NCBI GenBank assembly: GCA_000827325.1
Contig: KN832874.1
Coordinates: 1,520,067-1,584,066 of the forward strand
Origin: Oidiodendron maius Zn
Lineage: Eukaryota; Ascomycota; Leotiomycetes; Myxotrichaceae
Reading direction: 5' to 3'
DNA: 64,000 nucleotides
Positions 10,566-21,519 of this stretch are shown here, piece by piece. Each line of letters starts with the position of its first letter. Positions within the stretch are counted from its first letter, which is position 1. The translations under genes and the position numbers were made by a program. The notes below the pieces were generated by a model that saw only the letters and a program-made list of their open reading frames with translations, searched no databases and was not told the DNA's origin.

Positions 10566-12904
10566 CTAGATTAGCTGAATATCCTCTTCTTCAACCTGAA
10601 GGAAGTCTGCAATCAAATGAATATCGGCAATCCTCCCTACCCCCAGACGTCGATATTTATTACCACCATCTATCCCTTCTAGAAATAGAACATCTAGTAC
10701 AGGATTAGACCGCTGAATCAGCCATCCGGCCTGTCGATACCGCGTTGACACATGGAGAGCCAAAATTGCAACACCGAAATCCGCACATGTGCCTTCACCA
10801 TGCATCAGAGATTCAAGAGATCCCCAACCAGCAGCAACCTCCGGCCTTGCAGGTGAGCATATGGCCCTCCAGCTGTGGGATGTTGGTGGGATCCCGTATG
10901 CGGTAAATAGACTTGCTGTTTCCAGATCTTCCTTGGTAGTCAAGTAGCCTCGGACGTGAACTAGGGAGAGTCTACCCCTAAGGTGTAGGCAGGCAGTCAT
11001 GTTCCCTGGGTTAAACTCTGGTAGCAATCTTACAGTCTGTGGTAGAAGTACATACTCTGGTTGCTCGTTACTACCTCGAGCGGTAAAAGAGAACCCAAGC
11101 ACTTTCATCTCCTTGTCTGTTTTCTTGCCCCGTTCAGGCCACTTGACATGTGTCATGATATGTGCCCAAGACCAGGATGGGATTTGGTCAATTCGCTGAG
11201 TTAGGGGTCTTGTCGCGCCATCTGCCTCCCAAAGAAGGCCATGGTGGATATCACCCAGCCACAATCCAGCCAAGTATATCGCCATCTGTCCCATCATTCC
11301 ATAGCCCCGCTGCGGTCTGGCCAGGATCTGATGCACCTCCTTGGCGATGCCGGCAACCGCGAGGATTCGGTCCAGATCCGGTTTGGTCAGTTGACATTCT
11401 GAATAAATGTCGAGAGCCTTGTACCAGATATCCAGGGCACTTGAGTTGGTGAAGTGAAATGCCAGTTTCAGCTGGAGGTAAGATCGTAGGTCAGGTTGTG
11501 CCATGTCTAGCTGAATCTTCTCACCACTCAGTGTTTGGGGGGTTTCGCTTCGGCACTCTAGAAAGATACCATTAGATGTATACCACAAGAACCGTTTGCT
11601 TAAGAGCCACTCTTGGAGAATCCAGCCCCGACGAAAGAGGAGGCTGTTTCGAACAGAGGACCAATAGTCGTCCACAAGTCGTGGATGACGTTTATAGACG
11701 TAAAAGTGACCCACCTGGCTACCTGATGGGTCCATGTACGGAAGTCGGACCAGGTTGGATCCCCACGGTTTTGCGTCCTCCGGGTATGGGCAGAGTATCC
11801 CATTTTCCATATCTGTCATTGTTCCTGCGATCGTGAATAGAGAGTTTTGGTAGTACTGTGACATCATTGGCGCTTCCTTACGCCAATCATTGCCGCCATC
11901 CCCTGATTGAATAATGCAGATCGAGTCAATCCAGACAAGCCGGACATTCATCTTCCGAGAAACGGTAAAGACATCCTCAAAGAGCTTGGGTATTCTTCCA
12001 AAGCCACGTCCAGCTAGCCTTGCTTCGTAATTGTCCATGGTTGTCTTGCAGTCTTCTGTCCCTTGATTCCATCGATGTGTTACCGTGATATAGGGCCCGC
12101 GCATATCATCACTCCTCTCTCGCAGTACCAGGCGGCCACCATCTGCAATCTCAATGCACCGTGATGGGAGTGGTGACTGCACCGGATTATCATCGCTTGA
12201 GCTCGGAACCGTACTACAGTGGGCATGCGTCGAACAATTCTCGATCCAGCGATTGATAGCTCTGAAAACTTCGGCGGACTCAGGATCTCGCCCCAAATAT
12301 CGGCCAGTGACATCCCCATTCGTAGCAGCTGGGCTCTCTGAAAGAACACAGTTAGTCTAGGCCATCTGCATCGATAAGTGCTATTCTTAGAATATGAGCA
12401 CTCACGTGGATCCGCTGCGAGACACAACTCGTAATCAGAAGCGTTCCGCATTTCGTTGAATCGATCGCCGAGCTCTACCCGCATCCGATTAATACTCAAG
12501 CCCTTTGTTGTTGGGCGCGCATTCACGGATTCATAGTTTTGAGACAGTGTCATATGAATGTATAAGTCCCGTTTAACCAGGTTTGGGCCGTAAGAAGCGC
12601 TTGTCGAATAATACTTGGGTCTCTCCAGGTATTTGACAGCGTCAAAGAGCAGGGTGCAGAACTCGCACCCTCTGGCTGTTGCGGCTTCGACGTCGCTAAG
12701 AAGATATCCACGTGTATGGGTTGGACTCGTGGTGAATGTCTGGATGTCAAAGTCTCGGCAGCGAGAACATAGGGGTGAATTACCCACATGTGCGCCGGTA
12801 TTGACGTTCTGGATACCAGGCTGGGGAGGTGCATCTTCCTGGTATCTGTGAGAGTAAGGGCCAGCGGGGCTTGGTCCTCCCGAGGTCGCTGGGAAGGTGG
12901 ACAT
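10566..12904 (-). CDS. HET-domain protein A, two exons
   Basis: Exons 12904-12406 and 12337-10566 are joined across a 68-nt intron (donor GTGAGT, acceptor TTTCAG), giving 756 residues from the ATG at 12904. The N-terminal exon carries the usual zinc-like leader CSRCRDFDIQ ... GCEFCTLLFDAV. The HET domain (about 249-415) shows YITVTHRWNQ (normally LSYxWG, here diverged), VWIDSICIIQ at 301-310, the S-LFTIAGT strand, then RRGWILQEWLLSKR. HET domains of this type act in heterokaryon incompatibility and NLR-linked cell death; they resemble TIR domains structurally. No NACHT, ankyrin or WD repeats follow. The unusual H-R-W in place of S-Y-x-W is noted. Partner gene unknown. Confidence 0.88.
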
Positions 12905-15900
12905 GGCTTTCCAATCGGTATGGAAGAGGCAATAATGCAATGCTACTAAATCGATAATATGGCTATTCCCTCGTCCTCGTTTCTACGCGGGGGGTGCCGT
13001 AGAGAACAACAACTATTTGCGATTTGGGGTGCCCAATTTTATGTCCTAAACCTACCATCTCTTTTTTGAATAAGCAGCAAACGCGATGTAAAACATTTTC
13101 TGCACGCTGCGTGCGATGCAGGCATGTATCTGTCTAGTGGCGGCCTTGAAAGTCTTTACTTCAGCGAGACTCGGGCGCCACAGGAAAAGCGGTGTACCCT
13201 CAGGCAAGGCCGCACAGGTCGAGGTGAACCAGCAGATGCTAAAATATGCAATTGTTCTGGAAAATCTAATGCGGTAGATGTATGTAAGTAGTTTTTATTT
13301 TATGCCAGATTAGCATCTCACCATCGGGAGCGAATTGTGTGGATTGCCTGAGTTGTTCATTTTCGAGAGGACTTTATCCTATAGCAGGGGAGACACCCAT
13401 AAGCTGACATGACACGTGGCATACCCCGATACCGATTATGGCTTGATCTGTCTCTCTCCAAGCGCAATGAACGTCCTAGTTATAACAAGCACCGAGATAA
13501 TTCCTGGAGATCTCAGATACTATCCGAATCTTTGCAACGGTCGATATCGAAGCGGAAACAAGATTCCGAGCGACGAGTCTAGTTGTGCTACCAGATGCAA
13601 CGCAATAAACATCGTGTCTCGCTCAAGGATCCCGCCCAGGCTTCTGTTGAGCGCATTGGCATATCAGTAGTTTACCAACCAGGTAATAATCAAAGGCATG
13701 ATATTGAGTACGTAAAGCGATCCACATCCGTGATCTACTATGCTAAGGCCTGGCGCCGCGCGCGAAAAGCATTGTGCTTGTTCATGGTCTATTCGGGCAT
13801 CCCAAAAATACATGGACGTTGAACAGAGATCTTTGGTCTCACGGGCGCCGCATGTGCAATTTGCAAAGCATTAATACAGGCGACCATTCAAGACCAAATC
13901 TCAATCGGAAAATGGGCATCACTGAAGGATTCTAGAAAGATTCGCATCTCTGCGGTGTAGAGATTCGGTTAGGACCCAATACACGAAAGTATAGCAGGAT
14001 TAGAGTAGGTGCCGCCGAAACTGAGTAATTGCTTGGCCAGAGAAAGAGAGGAGTCGCCAGCGATATCGTATATCCTCATCGCTCTACTATACCTATCCTG
14101 CCAAGCTTGTACATCCTCTAGCTTGATGTAGAAGTTGCATATATGTTTATGTTAATGAAGTTGACTAATTAGATTAGTTAGCGTAAGTTAGATGCACTAA
14201 AGCTATTTATATGTATCGTAGACATAGAATACTCTAATTGGGCAAAGAGTGTTCTGTACGCCTTTAATTTAACAAATTATATACCTTTTGTAATTACCTT
14301 AACTGCAATGGCATTCCTTTATTTAATATTTCCAAAGCCCTTAAACTCTATTTGAAAGTTGTCTTAGTTATTAGCAACACTTTATGTTAACTTACTATCT
14401 TCATATATATTACTCCCATAATGGCTTACTTCTTAATAATCCTGCCGTGGCAGGAAAAGGCAAACATGCCACGAATAGAAGTCTACTTCTGGCTATATTG
14501 GTTGGTGGAAGGCGAGGTAGGTGTCCCGTGTAGCAAGACAAAGTAACCTGTTACTTGTATGTAAGAAAATACTATTCGAGTTGAGCGCAAAGCTCCTGTC
14601 TAAGGGAATGACTACAGACATATTTAGACCTTTGTGAACTGACGTAGCCACCCCCTTACTGGCCACTCACTCTAGTGACTCACCCAAATTTTGGACCCCT
14701 CAAACAACCCGCCACCCAAGCAACTACCAAACAACTACCAAACCAACTGCTAATGCAAGCACCCAAACAACCACCTACCACCTTAAAGTCCATACCGAGA
14801 ATCGAACTCAGCAAGCAATTCAGGTTATACGGTCACAATCTAAACATAATTTATGTAGTGCAGCTATCCGTCACGACAAAAACACTGTAGCAGGGATATT
14901 ACAGATAACTGGCAACGAACTAAAATATGTCTGACGAGGCTGGGGTGAGTGGCATGGTGTAGCTTTGACGAAATTTTTCGAATTATCTAGCGTTAATATT
15001 CTGAGTGCTGAAAGCATGGGCTCCAAATGCGAGGCGAGCAGATAACTGGTCCGAGGCTGCATGTAAGTGAACAAATATGTAGTTTGAACGAGAGACTATC
15101 ATTCAGCCGTCAATTGCCACCACGCCGGACCTGCCTTGGCTCGTACATCTGCCTTGTGCTGACCAGCAGCTAATAAGTCAACCATTGGTCTAACCGAAGG
15201 CTTCTGAGAGGCTGGAGGGTATGGCATTTGCGGAGGTTCATAAATAGCCTCAAACAAAGACGCTATCTCTGAATATAAGACGTAGTGCGAGGAAAGGAAG
15301 AGAGAAGTCTGAGGATATATTCACACCCGGTACTATTCTTAGCTAGTATTACTCAGCTGGTTCGTATGGTTCACCGGTGGTTCACACTCACAGCAGTGCA
15401 TTCGACCCGACAAGCCTGCTCCCAGAGTCTGAATATATAGTCCTGGCATGTCGCAATTTGCTAAAATAGCTTGCAGACAGTTTGTCAGTGTTATGCGGAT
15501 CGTTATCTTCATCGTCGATTCTCTTATTGATGCTCTATTCCTTCAGGCTTCAAGCAGAGCCATTGTTTGACTACTACTTCTCGGTGGCTTGCGATACGCC
15601 GAAGACTAGCGCCATCTATCGGTTCGTCCCATTGGCAGTAGCAGCATGTGTAGGAGCGTGAAAACGATTATCTAGTGCTGTAGAGGATATATTAATGGAC
15701 GAGGGTCGGGCCGTACGGTTAAGGTGCGCGAATGTAAGCCGGGTTGGGCACGCTAAGGTGCGCGAATTTATCCTCCGCCCTGCATTTGGATCTGACAGAT
15801 CCTCTTAACTTAATCCTATGGGATTTAGTCAGCATCCAACTAGTTAGCCTGCGCCAGCTTCGCTGAGGCTGTGCTGGCCGTGACAAATCCTGATTCTTCG

Positions 15901-16544
15901 TGGCTTAACCAATAAACATAAATAGAGGGAGGATTTTCTAGTCTCTTATAGGTTGGCACGGACTAATACTTAATAAAGTCCTATGAAATTATATATGAAG
16001 CGATCGGCGACGTCCCACATAGCCCTGCGAGCACCTACCTCGTACAGAGTAAATAATCTGAGATACGTACGAGTAGGAGGGACTTAGACACGAATTCTAG
16101 GACCCTCCTTTAAACACCTGCCTAGGGAGTAAGTAGAGAATTTTATTCCTAGTACAAATTAGTGCGATACAAGGCACCTAGCGAGCAAGACGGTTAGGGC
16201 GCTAGCAGCACCGCATACACTAACATCGTACGGTGCAGAGTACGGGGTAAAAGGTGTTGCTCGGAGGTTGGCAGCAAGGGTGCTGACGCACTTTTGCGTT
16301 CGTGAAGAGGTCTAGACAACGGGGCTAAGGCATAAGAATGCGTTGGCTGCTACGCCTCGAGGCTTATTAAACTCCTTTGATCTTGTGTTATAGTCTATTA
16401 TTATAACTGTACGATATGTGGACAGTATATAAGTTCTGGGTATTTCTAGAACTTCAAGACATTAGAGCCATTCTGCATTTTCACAAACGTAACGTACTTA
16501 TTTAAGTATCCTTGCATCTCTGACTATCATCTCCCTTGGGAACA
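12905..16544. other. long gene-poor stretch with short repeats
   Basis: 3.6 kb without a supported gene. 14100-14460 is strongly AT-rich. A 14-bp direct repeat taaggtgcgcgaat occurs at 15720-15733 and 15754-15767. A tRNA T-arm-like hairpin at 14788-14811 (minus) lacks the matching acceptor strand. The last 120 bp are the promoter of the repeat-bearing secreted protein. Confidence 0.5.
16426..16433 (+). promoter_or_regulatory. TATA box of the tandem-repeat secreted protein gene
   Basis: TATATAAG about 112 nt upstream of the ATG at 16545. It is followed by a pyrimidine-rich leader (ctgactatcatctccc), as is usual before fungal start codons. Confidence 0.5.
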
Positions 16545-16961
16545 ATGCGACACCAACTCGCCAGCCTTCTTGCAATAGCCGTCTTCCTAGGCATAGCGGG
16601 ACTTTCCTCCGCTACCTCACGACCACATGTCGCCTATCCAAAAGAGACCGCAACCCACTCCGATATTGTTACTTCCAACCGATATATTCACGACAAATAC
16701 CTCCCGGATAAGCATATCGATGTTATAGATGAGGCAGGGGGAAGAGTTCGCCATCGAAGAGAGCCGTTTCCGCTGGGCGACCGACCCATTCACGGCACAC
16801 ACGTCCCATCTAAGCCTATCGATGTTATAGATGAGACAGGGGGAAGAGTTCGCCATCGAAGAGAGCCGTTTCCGCTGGGCGACCGACCTATTCACGGCAC
16901 ACACGTCCCGTCTAAGCCTATCGATGTTATAGATGAGACAGGGGGAAGAGCCGACATTTGA
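16545..16961 (+). CDS. secreted tandem-repeat protein, kexin-processed peptide (KEP) type
   Basis: 138 residues from the ATG at 16545. MRHQLASLLAIAVFLGIAGLSSA is a clear signal peptide. After a spacer come 34-residue units: unit 1 (16713-16814), unit 2 (16815-16916) and a truncated third that reads PIDVIDETGGR and then diverges to ADI-stop. Each full unit has R-V-R-H-R-R before E-P-F-P-L-G-D, i.e. an RR dibasic site suited to Kex2. Cleavage would release near-identical peptides. A degenerate earlier unit (RYIHDKYLPDK resembling RPIHGTHVPSK) precedes unit 1. Such precursors are known for fungal pheromones, repellent-like peptides and dikaritin RiPPs. No DUF3328 (UstY-type) tailoring gene is seen in the window, so a modified RiPP is unsupported. 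No cysteines in the mature part. Confidence 0.72.
   Translation: MRHQLASLLAIAVFLGIAGLSSATSRPHVAYPKETATHSDIVTSNRYIHDKYLPDKHIDVIDEAGGRVRHRREPFPLGDRPIHGTHVPSKPIDVIDETGGRVRHRREPFPLGDRPIHGTHVPSKPIDVIDETGGRADI
16713..16958 (+). repeat. 102-bp tandem repeat (2.4 units) in the secreted protein gene
   Basis: Units start at 16713, 16815 and 16917, exactly 102 bp apart. Units 1 and 2 differ at only about four positions. The third is cut off by the stop codon region. Confidence 0.9.
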
Positions 16962-17855
16962 CGCACAACTAAAGCTGATAGACTAGAAATCGACAACAAA
17001 CCGTCAGATACATCAAGAAAATAAAAGCCTTTTCCACAGCTTCTAATTCATTTAGATACAGTGATAAGATATAGAGTCCTACGCAAACCTCTCTTTCAAT
17101 CAGGCCAATAATCCGAGTTGATATCGTCAAAGGACACTTGCTCATTCTTAACCCGCCCTTTCTTCTAGTGAGGCACGAGACATCTTATGGACTCTAGATA
17201 AACTCAATATAAGTTAGTTACGGAGGAGCCCTCCCGTGGGCTCAGTCCGCAGCTTCAATGAACAATGCCGTACAAAAGAGCCCATCCACCTACAGAGCTC
17301 GTCTTTGTCGGTCTCTCGGATCACAGACCACAGAGTATATATGGGATCCAAGAAGCAACTATAGGGACAGGTTGAATCCCCCTCTTAGCGCCTCCGACGT
17401 GAATTGCTCGTCCTAGGTGCTTACTTGGTCATTAAAAGCGGTCACTTGGACAGATTCGAGACGGCTTCCCTTAAGCACGCTAATGTCTTCGACTTGCTCG
17501 ACATGGCACTAGTCGACTTGGTTGCCTCAGCCATTATAAACCCAGCCTGTCCTCGGTAAGGCGCTCAACTATGGTGGATGGGTGACATGAAGGCGGGAGA
17601 AGAGGCTGTATCTATGATAATATTCATAGTCTTCCCTCCGCTCATTGCCATCCCTTTTCTCAATGCAGGGACGGGCCTCCGACATGGGAGCCTGATGGCA
17701 GATCCTAGTCTTTGAACTGTGAGTCCCTCCTCCTAATCCTCACCCCATTCCACGGAGGCATGGCCCGCTGAGATGTATCCCGCGATGTTATCTTTAGTAC
17801 TGGAAAAAGTCAAAGCCCATTACCCGTGCCACGAATACCGATCTGAGCGGACACA
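16962..17855. other. intergenic, nothing recognised
   Basis: About 0.9 kb between the repeat protein gene and the 3' end of HET gene B. Only short frames; no repeat or signal noticed beyond probable 3' UTRs. Confidence 0.45.
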
Positions 17856-20273
17856 TTAAAATAAGTAAAAGTGTTCCTGTGATCTCTCACATCTAAAGTT
17901 CTCCTCCCTAACCAAGCGGCCACCAGTCTCGAAGATACTCGCCACACCCACCCTCTCCCAGTGGTCACGCCCCGTCCCATTCCTATTCCGGATGATCAGC
18001 CCGGAGGGATGCTGGTCGTGTGCTATGTGTAAGTAGCGGAATGTATTGCTCGGGCGGGACAGTGACGCGAGCAGATTGTCCCTGTTGCCAAGGTCTAGGA
18101 TCCCGTGCGCGAAGATATCGCCGCGCTCATCCAGCACCTCGTAGGGGAAGCTGACCCATTCACTGTCGATTCTTCGAATGCCACCTATCTGCTCGGTGTA
18201 TGCTTGAACACGCCCAAAGTTCGCGGCCCCGCGGTCCGAGCTTGCGGTTTCAAAGAGAACATTCTTGCCGCGTTCGGTGAGAGATTCGGCGCCGGTTGCG
18301 CTAAGCGTGGACGCATGTATGAACTTGAAGGGAAGAGGAAGTGCTTTGGTAAGGACCTCAATTCCTCTGGCATTGTAGTGATTGCCTTTAAGGAAACCAA
18401 TGTTGGCATCCAAAGAGGCCCAGGACCATGTAGGGGCACGCCATTGCCTCGGCTGCCGTGCGATGCCGCTCTCAACATACCACAGCATCTCCCTTGATAT
18501 ATTTCCCAGCCACATTCCCGCCTGGGAGATATAGACATCCGACACCTGAGGCTGCATCTCGTTGGCTATGCTTTGTATTGCTTTCAGCTTGTCGGACTCG
18601 ACTGTCAGCCGTCTGCGGCTGTAGTTAACAACAGCCCCTCTCCAGTGGTCGTACCAGCTCATACGGTTTCTCTCAATGCCTGATTCAAGTTTTCCTCCAT
18701 CTGCTTCGTGAATCTCTCGAGGCCAAAGCCTGTTGGACACTGCCATTTTCTCGGGTTCGTTTTCCTCCGATCTAACAGTACTTCGACACTCAAAGTAGAT
18801 TTTGTTCTTACAGAAGTGCACGGAGCGGGTCGAGAGGCTCCGTTCCTGCATTGTCCATCCCCTTGTATTCCACCTCGACCGGTCTACATCTCCATATCTT
18901 AGTCCAGACTCATCAACCCCAATAGGAGTCAGCACCATGGTGTGAGTTGCTCCTCCGCCATCTTTGACAGCGTACTGAAATTTGCTGGCGGCCATCATCG
19001 AGATATTGCGAGCCAGGAAGCCATCGTGCGCAGAGGTAGCGGATGTCCTAGGGGCGGATAAGATAAATTAGTAACGTGAACCTCTCATAGCACGAGGCTT
19101 GGGACATACTACTCACGCGGTAATCATCAGCTCAGCATTTTTATACACCATATGCATTGCGCCGGCCTCCCCTTCCCAGTCCGGCACGCTATCTTGGATG
19201 ATGCATAGCGAGTCTATCCAGACGTACTGGATCCCAAGGCTGCGACACGTATGTATCGCGTCGATAAAGTTCTGGGGTAGTCGCTCAAACTGGATAGCTT
19301 CTCGGACCGAGTGATAGTTGTGCTGCATCGTTCGTAATGGAGGCGCGAGCTCCGGATCACCCCACATATGGCTCAGGGCAGCATACCTGAGTCCCGCGTG
19401 GGGGACGCCTCTCGTCTCGACTACCCGAGGTAAGTGAGGCTCAGGGCCATTATCAGACCCAACATCCAGTAGCCGGGTGGGAAGCCATGGCTCTGAAGAT
19501 GAGGGTGGAAGGCGACATTTCAAATGATGCGTCTTGCACTCACTGATCCACTCCAAGATCATCTGTACATTTTCCTTCGAGAGTGTCTCTGTGCTTGGAA
19601 GACGACGGCAGAAAGTTTGGTTAGTACCGTCGATATCCTCGATATCCATATCTTTAGGGCCGTCAGTATCACCACAAAGGGGCTTTCGTTATCACGTACC
19701 GATAGAGTCGTATGTCTTGAATGCCAAAACTTGCCCGATGTCACCGTGCAGCTCCACGCCATCTTCATCTAATGCCCTACTCGCCGGTCCAAACTCCACG
19801 GCCAGGTTCGTCAGCATCCCACCTCCCCGCGGCCCAACCTTCGCTCCTTCAACATCACTAGGGTTACCCGTTACGAATGGCTCGAGACTCCATACCATTC
19901 GCCAAATCCTCACCTTTCCATCCCACTCTACATCCCACAAATCATCCCAGTATTCATCCTTCTCATGTAGAGCGCCCCGCCCGCCCCGCTCCTCCATCGG
20001 TCGGGCGGTCCATGCTTTCCTGAGAGCCGTGCGCAGGATACGACACAGTCCACACCCGCTGGTCGAGCCGGCTTTGAGCAGAGGAAAATAGGGGTAGGTG
20101 TCGATACGGTCATACGGCGTCGCGATGCGGTTTCTTACGGCGCGGCGGCGGTCGGGAGCGGAGCTGGCGCAGTCCTCGCACAGCGGAGCGGAGGGAGCTG
20201 AGCTGATATTGGAGAAGCTGAGTTTCGGCGGGATCGGGTCGAGGAGGGCACGATAGGTTAACCTTAGTGACAT
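17856..20273 (-). CDS. HET-domain protein B, three exons
   Basis: Exons 20273-19700, 19651-19117 and 19047-17856; introns 48 nt (GTACGT...TAAAG, branch CTGAC) and 69 nt (GTGAGT...CCTAG, branch TACTAAT). The product is 766 residues. The leader has LCEDCASSA and GCGLCRILRTAL, a paired-cysteine N-terminus common in HET proteins. The HET domain begins near residue 280 with YAALSHMWGD, then YVWIDSLCIIQD at 334-345, YKNAELMITATSATSAHDGFL across the exon 2/3 junction, and RGWTMQERSLSTRSVHFC in exon 3. C-terminal W-x-x-P-T-W-S-W-A-S is the conserved late HET-protein motif. No STAND domain. Likely role: incompatibility-triggered cell death (family knowledge). Confidence 0.9.
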
Positions 20274-21519
20274 TGGTAATCACATACCTGTGGGATGAAA
20301 TAAAAGCGAGATCAAGGCAACTGGGGACATGGGTTCGGGAGAAAAGAAGGTAATGTTGACACACCGAGAAAGACGCTGGCCCTTTTCACTATGTTCACAG
20401 GAGGGCCCAAGGTTATCCCCTCGTCCAGTAGCCACTGTCCAGCGCAAGTAAGAGGTGGTTATACTGTATCTAATCAGATACCTTCCCGTTTCTGCTTTGC
20501 TGCCTGATTCGAGCGTTGGGCTTTGGCAGCAGGTATCTTAGGGTCCCATGAAGTACGGACACTAGGTGGTCCGTGCGGTTAATTATTTCCTAAGAGTTTG
20601 AAGAACAGGACGCCGACTTCGTTCATAGCTGTATCGAGCTCATTAAAAAATAATTAACTTAACTTAATTAAATCAATTACAGTACAGTACCTAAACTGCT
20701 AAAACAGGCGCTGTTCACAAAGGAGAAAAGCAGCATGGAATTTGGCCGTGCTAGATCTTACTCGAGGCTATATTTGACTTTAATTATTATCTAGAGCATG
20801 AATATAAGCAAGGTCTAGCCGCACCAAAACTGGCTCCTTTAAAGCCATAGTTTTGGTGCCCGCTATATTATCCACTTCTAGCGCCGTAATTCTACTTAAG
20901 GTTTATCTATAAATAAATGTAGCATATATTTCCTTGTATGTAAGCATTAAGCTCTTAAAGCCATGTTGGATTTACCTTTAAACTACCCTAGTTTAACTAG
21001 TTTAAGCCTTTTCCCCTGGTTTAGTAGTGGAGTAAGAATAGCTAGGACCTTGCTAGAGGTTCACTAGTGATACGCAGGAGCAAAGCTATATGAGCAAAGC
21101 TATATTTGACAATTGATGGATAGATTAATCGCTAGCCCCACTTAAACAAGGGCCTCGTTAGATATATACAAATAATTAATTGATTGCCCTTAGCATGATT
21201 CGCCCCACGTAGCAAAGTGCAACCCCCCAGCGACCTTCTGGATTTGCACCTGACAAATCACCTTGGAGGATATGCCAATCCGAGGTTTTATAGAGATATG
21301 CATCTCAAATGCAAAACCACGCGACAGCCTTGCCAGATTATTTGTGGCGCCAAGAACGCCACGTGCGGCTTGCGGCCCAGATCTCTTCAGCTTCAGCGGT
21401 CACGAGAACAAGGAAACTTTCTACCAGTTGCCCTCAGCGCATTTCTATTTAACATCGCACAGTCCAGAGACTCGCCCTCTGCTCTTGATTTCCACTATGT
21501 GACTGTTCCAAAATTCAGG
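20274..21519. other. AT-rich intergenic with a hairpin
   Basis: The promoters of HET genes B (minus) and C (plus) face each other across about 1.2 kb of AT-rich sequence with TTAATTAA-like tracts. It contains the hairpin at 20821-20859. The HET gene C frame is open from before 21217, with an earlier in-frame ATG at 21298; an upstream start is possible. Confidence 0.5.
20821..20859. repeat. 39-bp near-perfect hairpin
   Basis: gcaccaaaact (20821-20831) is the exact reverse complement of agttttggtgc (20849-20859). Inside, ggct pairs with agcc around a 7-nt loop, with a 2-nt bulge. Possibly the core of a small inverted-repeat element or a transcribed hairpin; undetermined. Confidence 0.6.

Noticed and set aside
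14788-14811. tRNA T-arm-like hairpin on the minus strand (CTGAG-TTCGATT-CTCGG)
   Set aside because: The 3' acceptor TATGGAC has no complementary GTCCATA at the right distance upstream, and the anticodon arm is not clear. Probably a relic or chance.
15720-15767. Two 14-bp taaggtgcgcgaat repeats
   Set aside because: Too short and isolated to define an element; kept only as a note in the intergenic entry.
16545-16961. Assignment as a dikaritin (ustiloxin-type) RiPP precursor
   Set aside because: No DUF3328-type or tyrosinase gene is visible in the window and the core lacks a clear Tyr-centred motif; only the general KEP description is supported.
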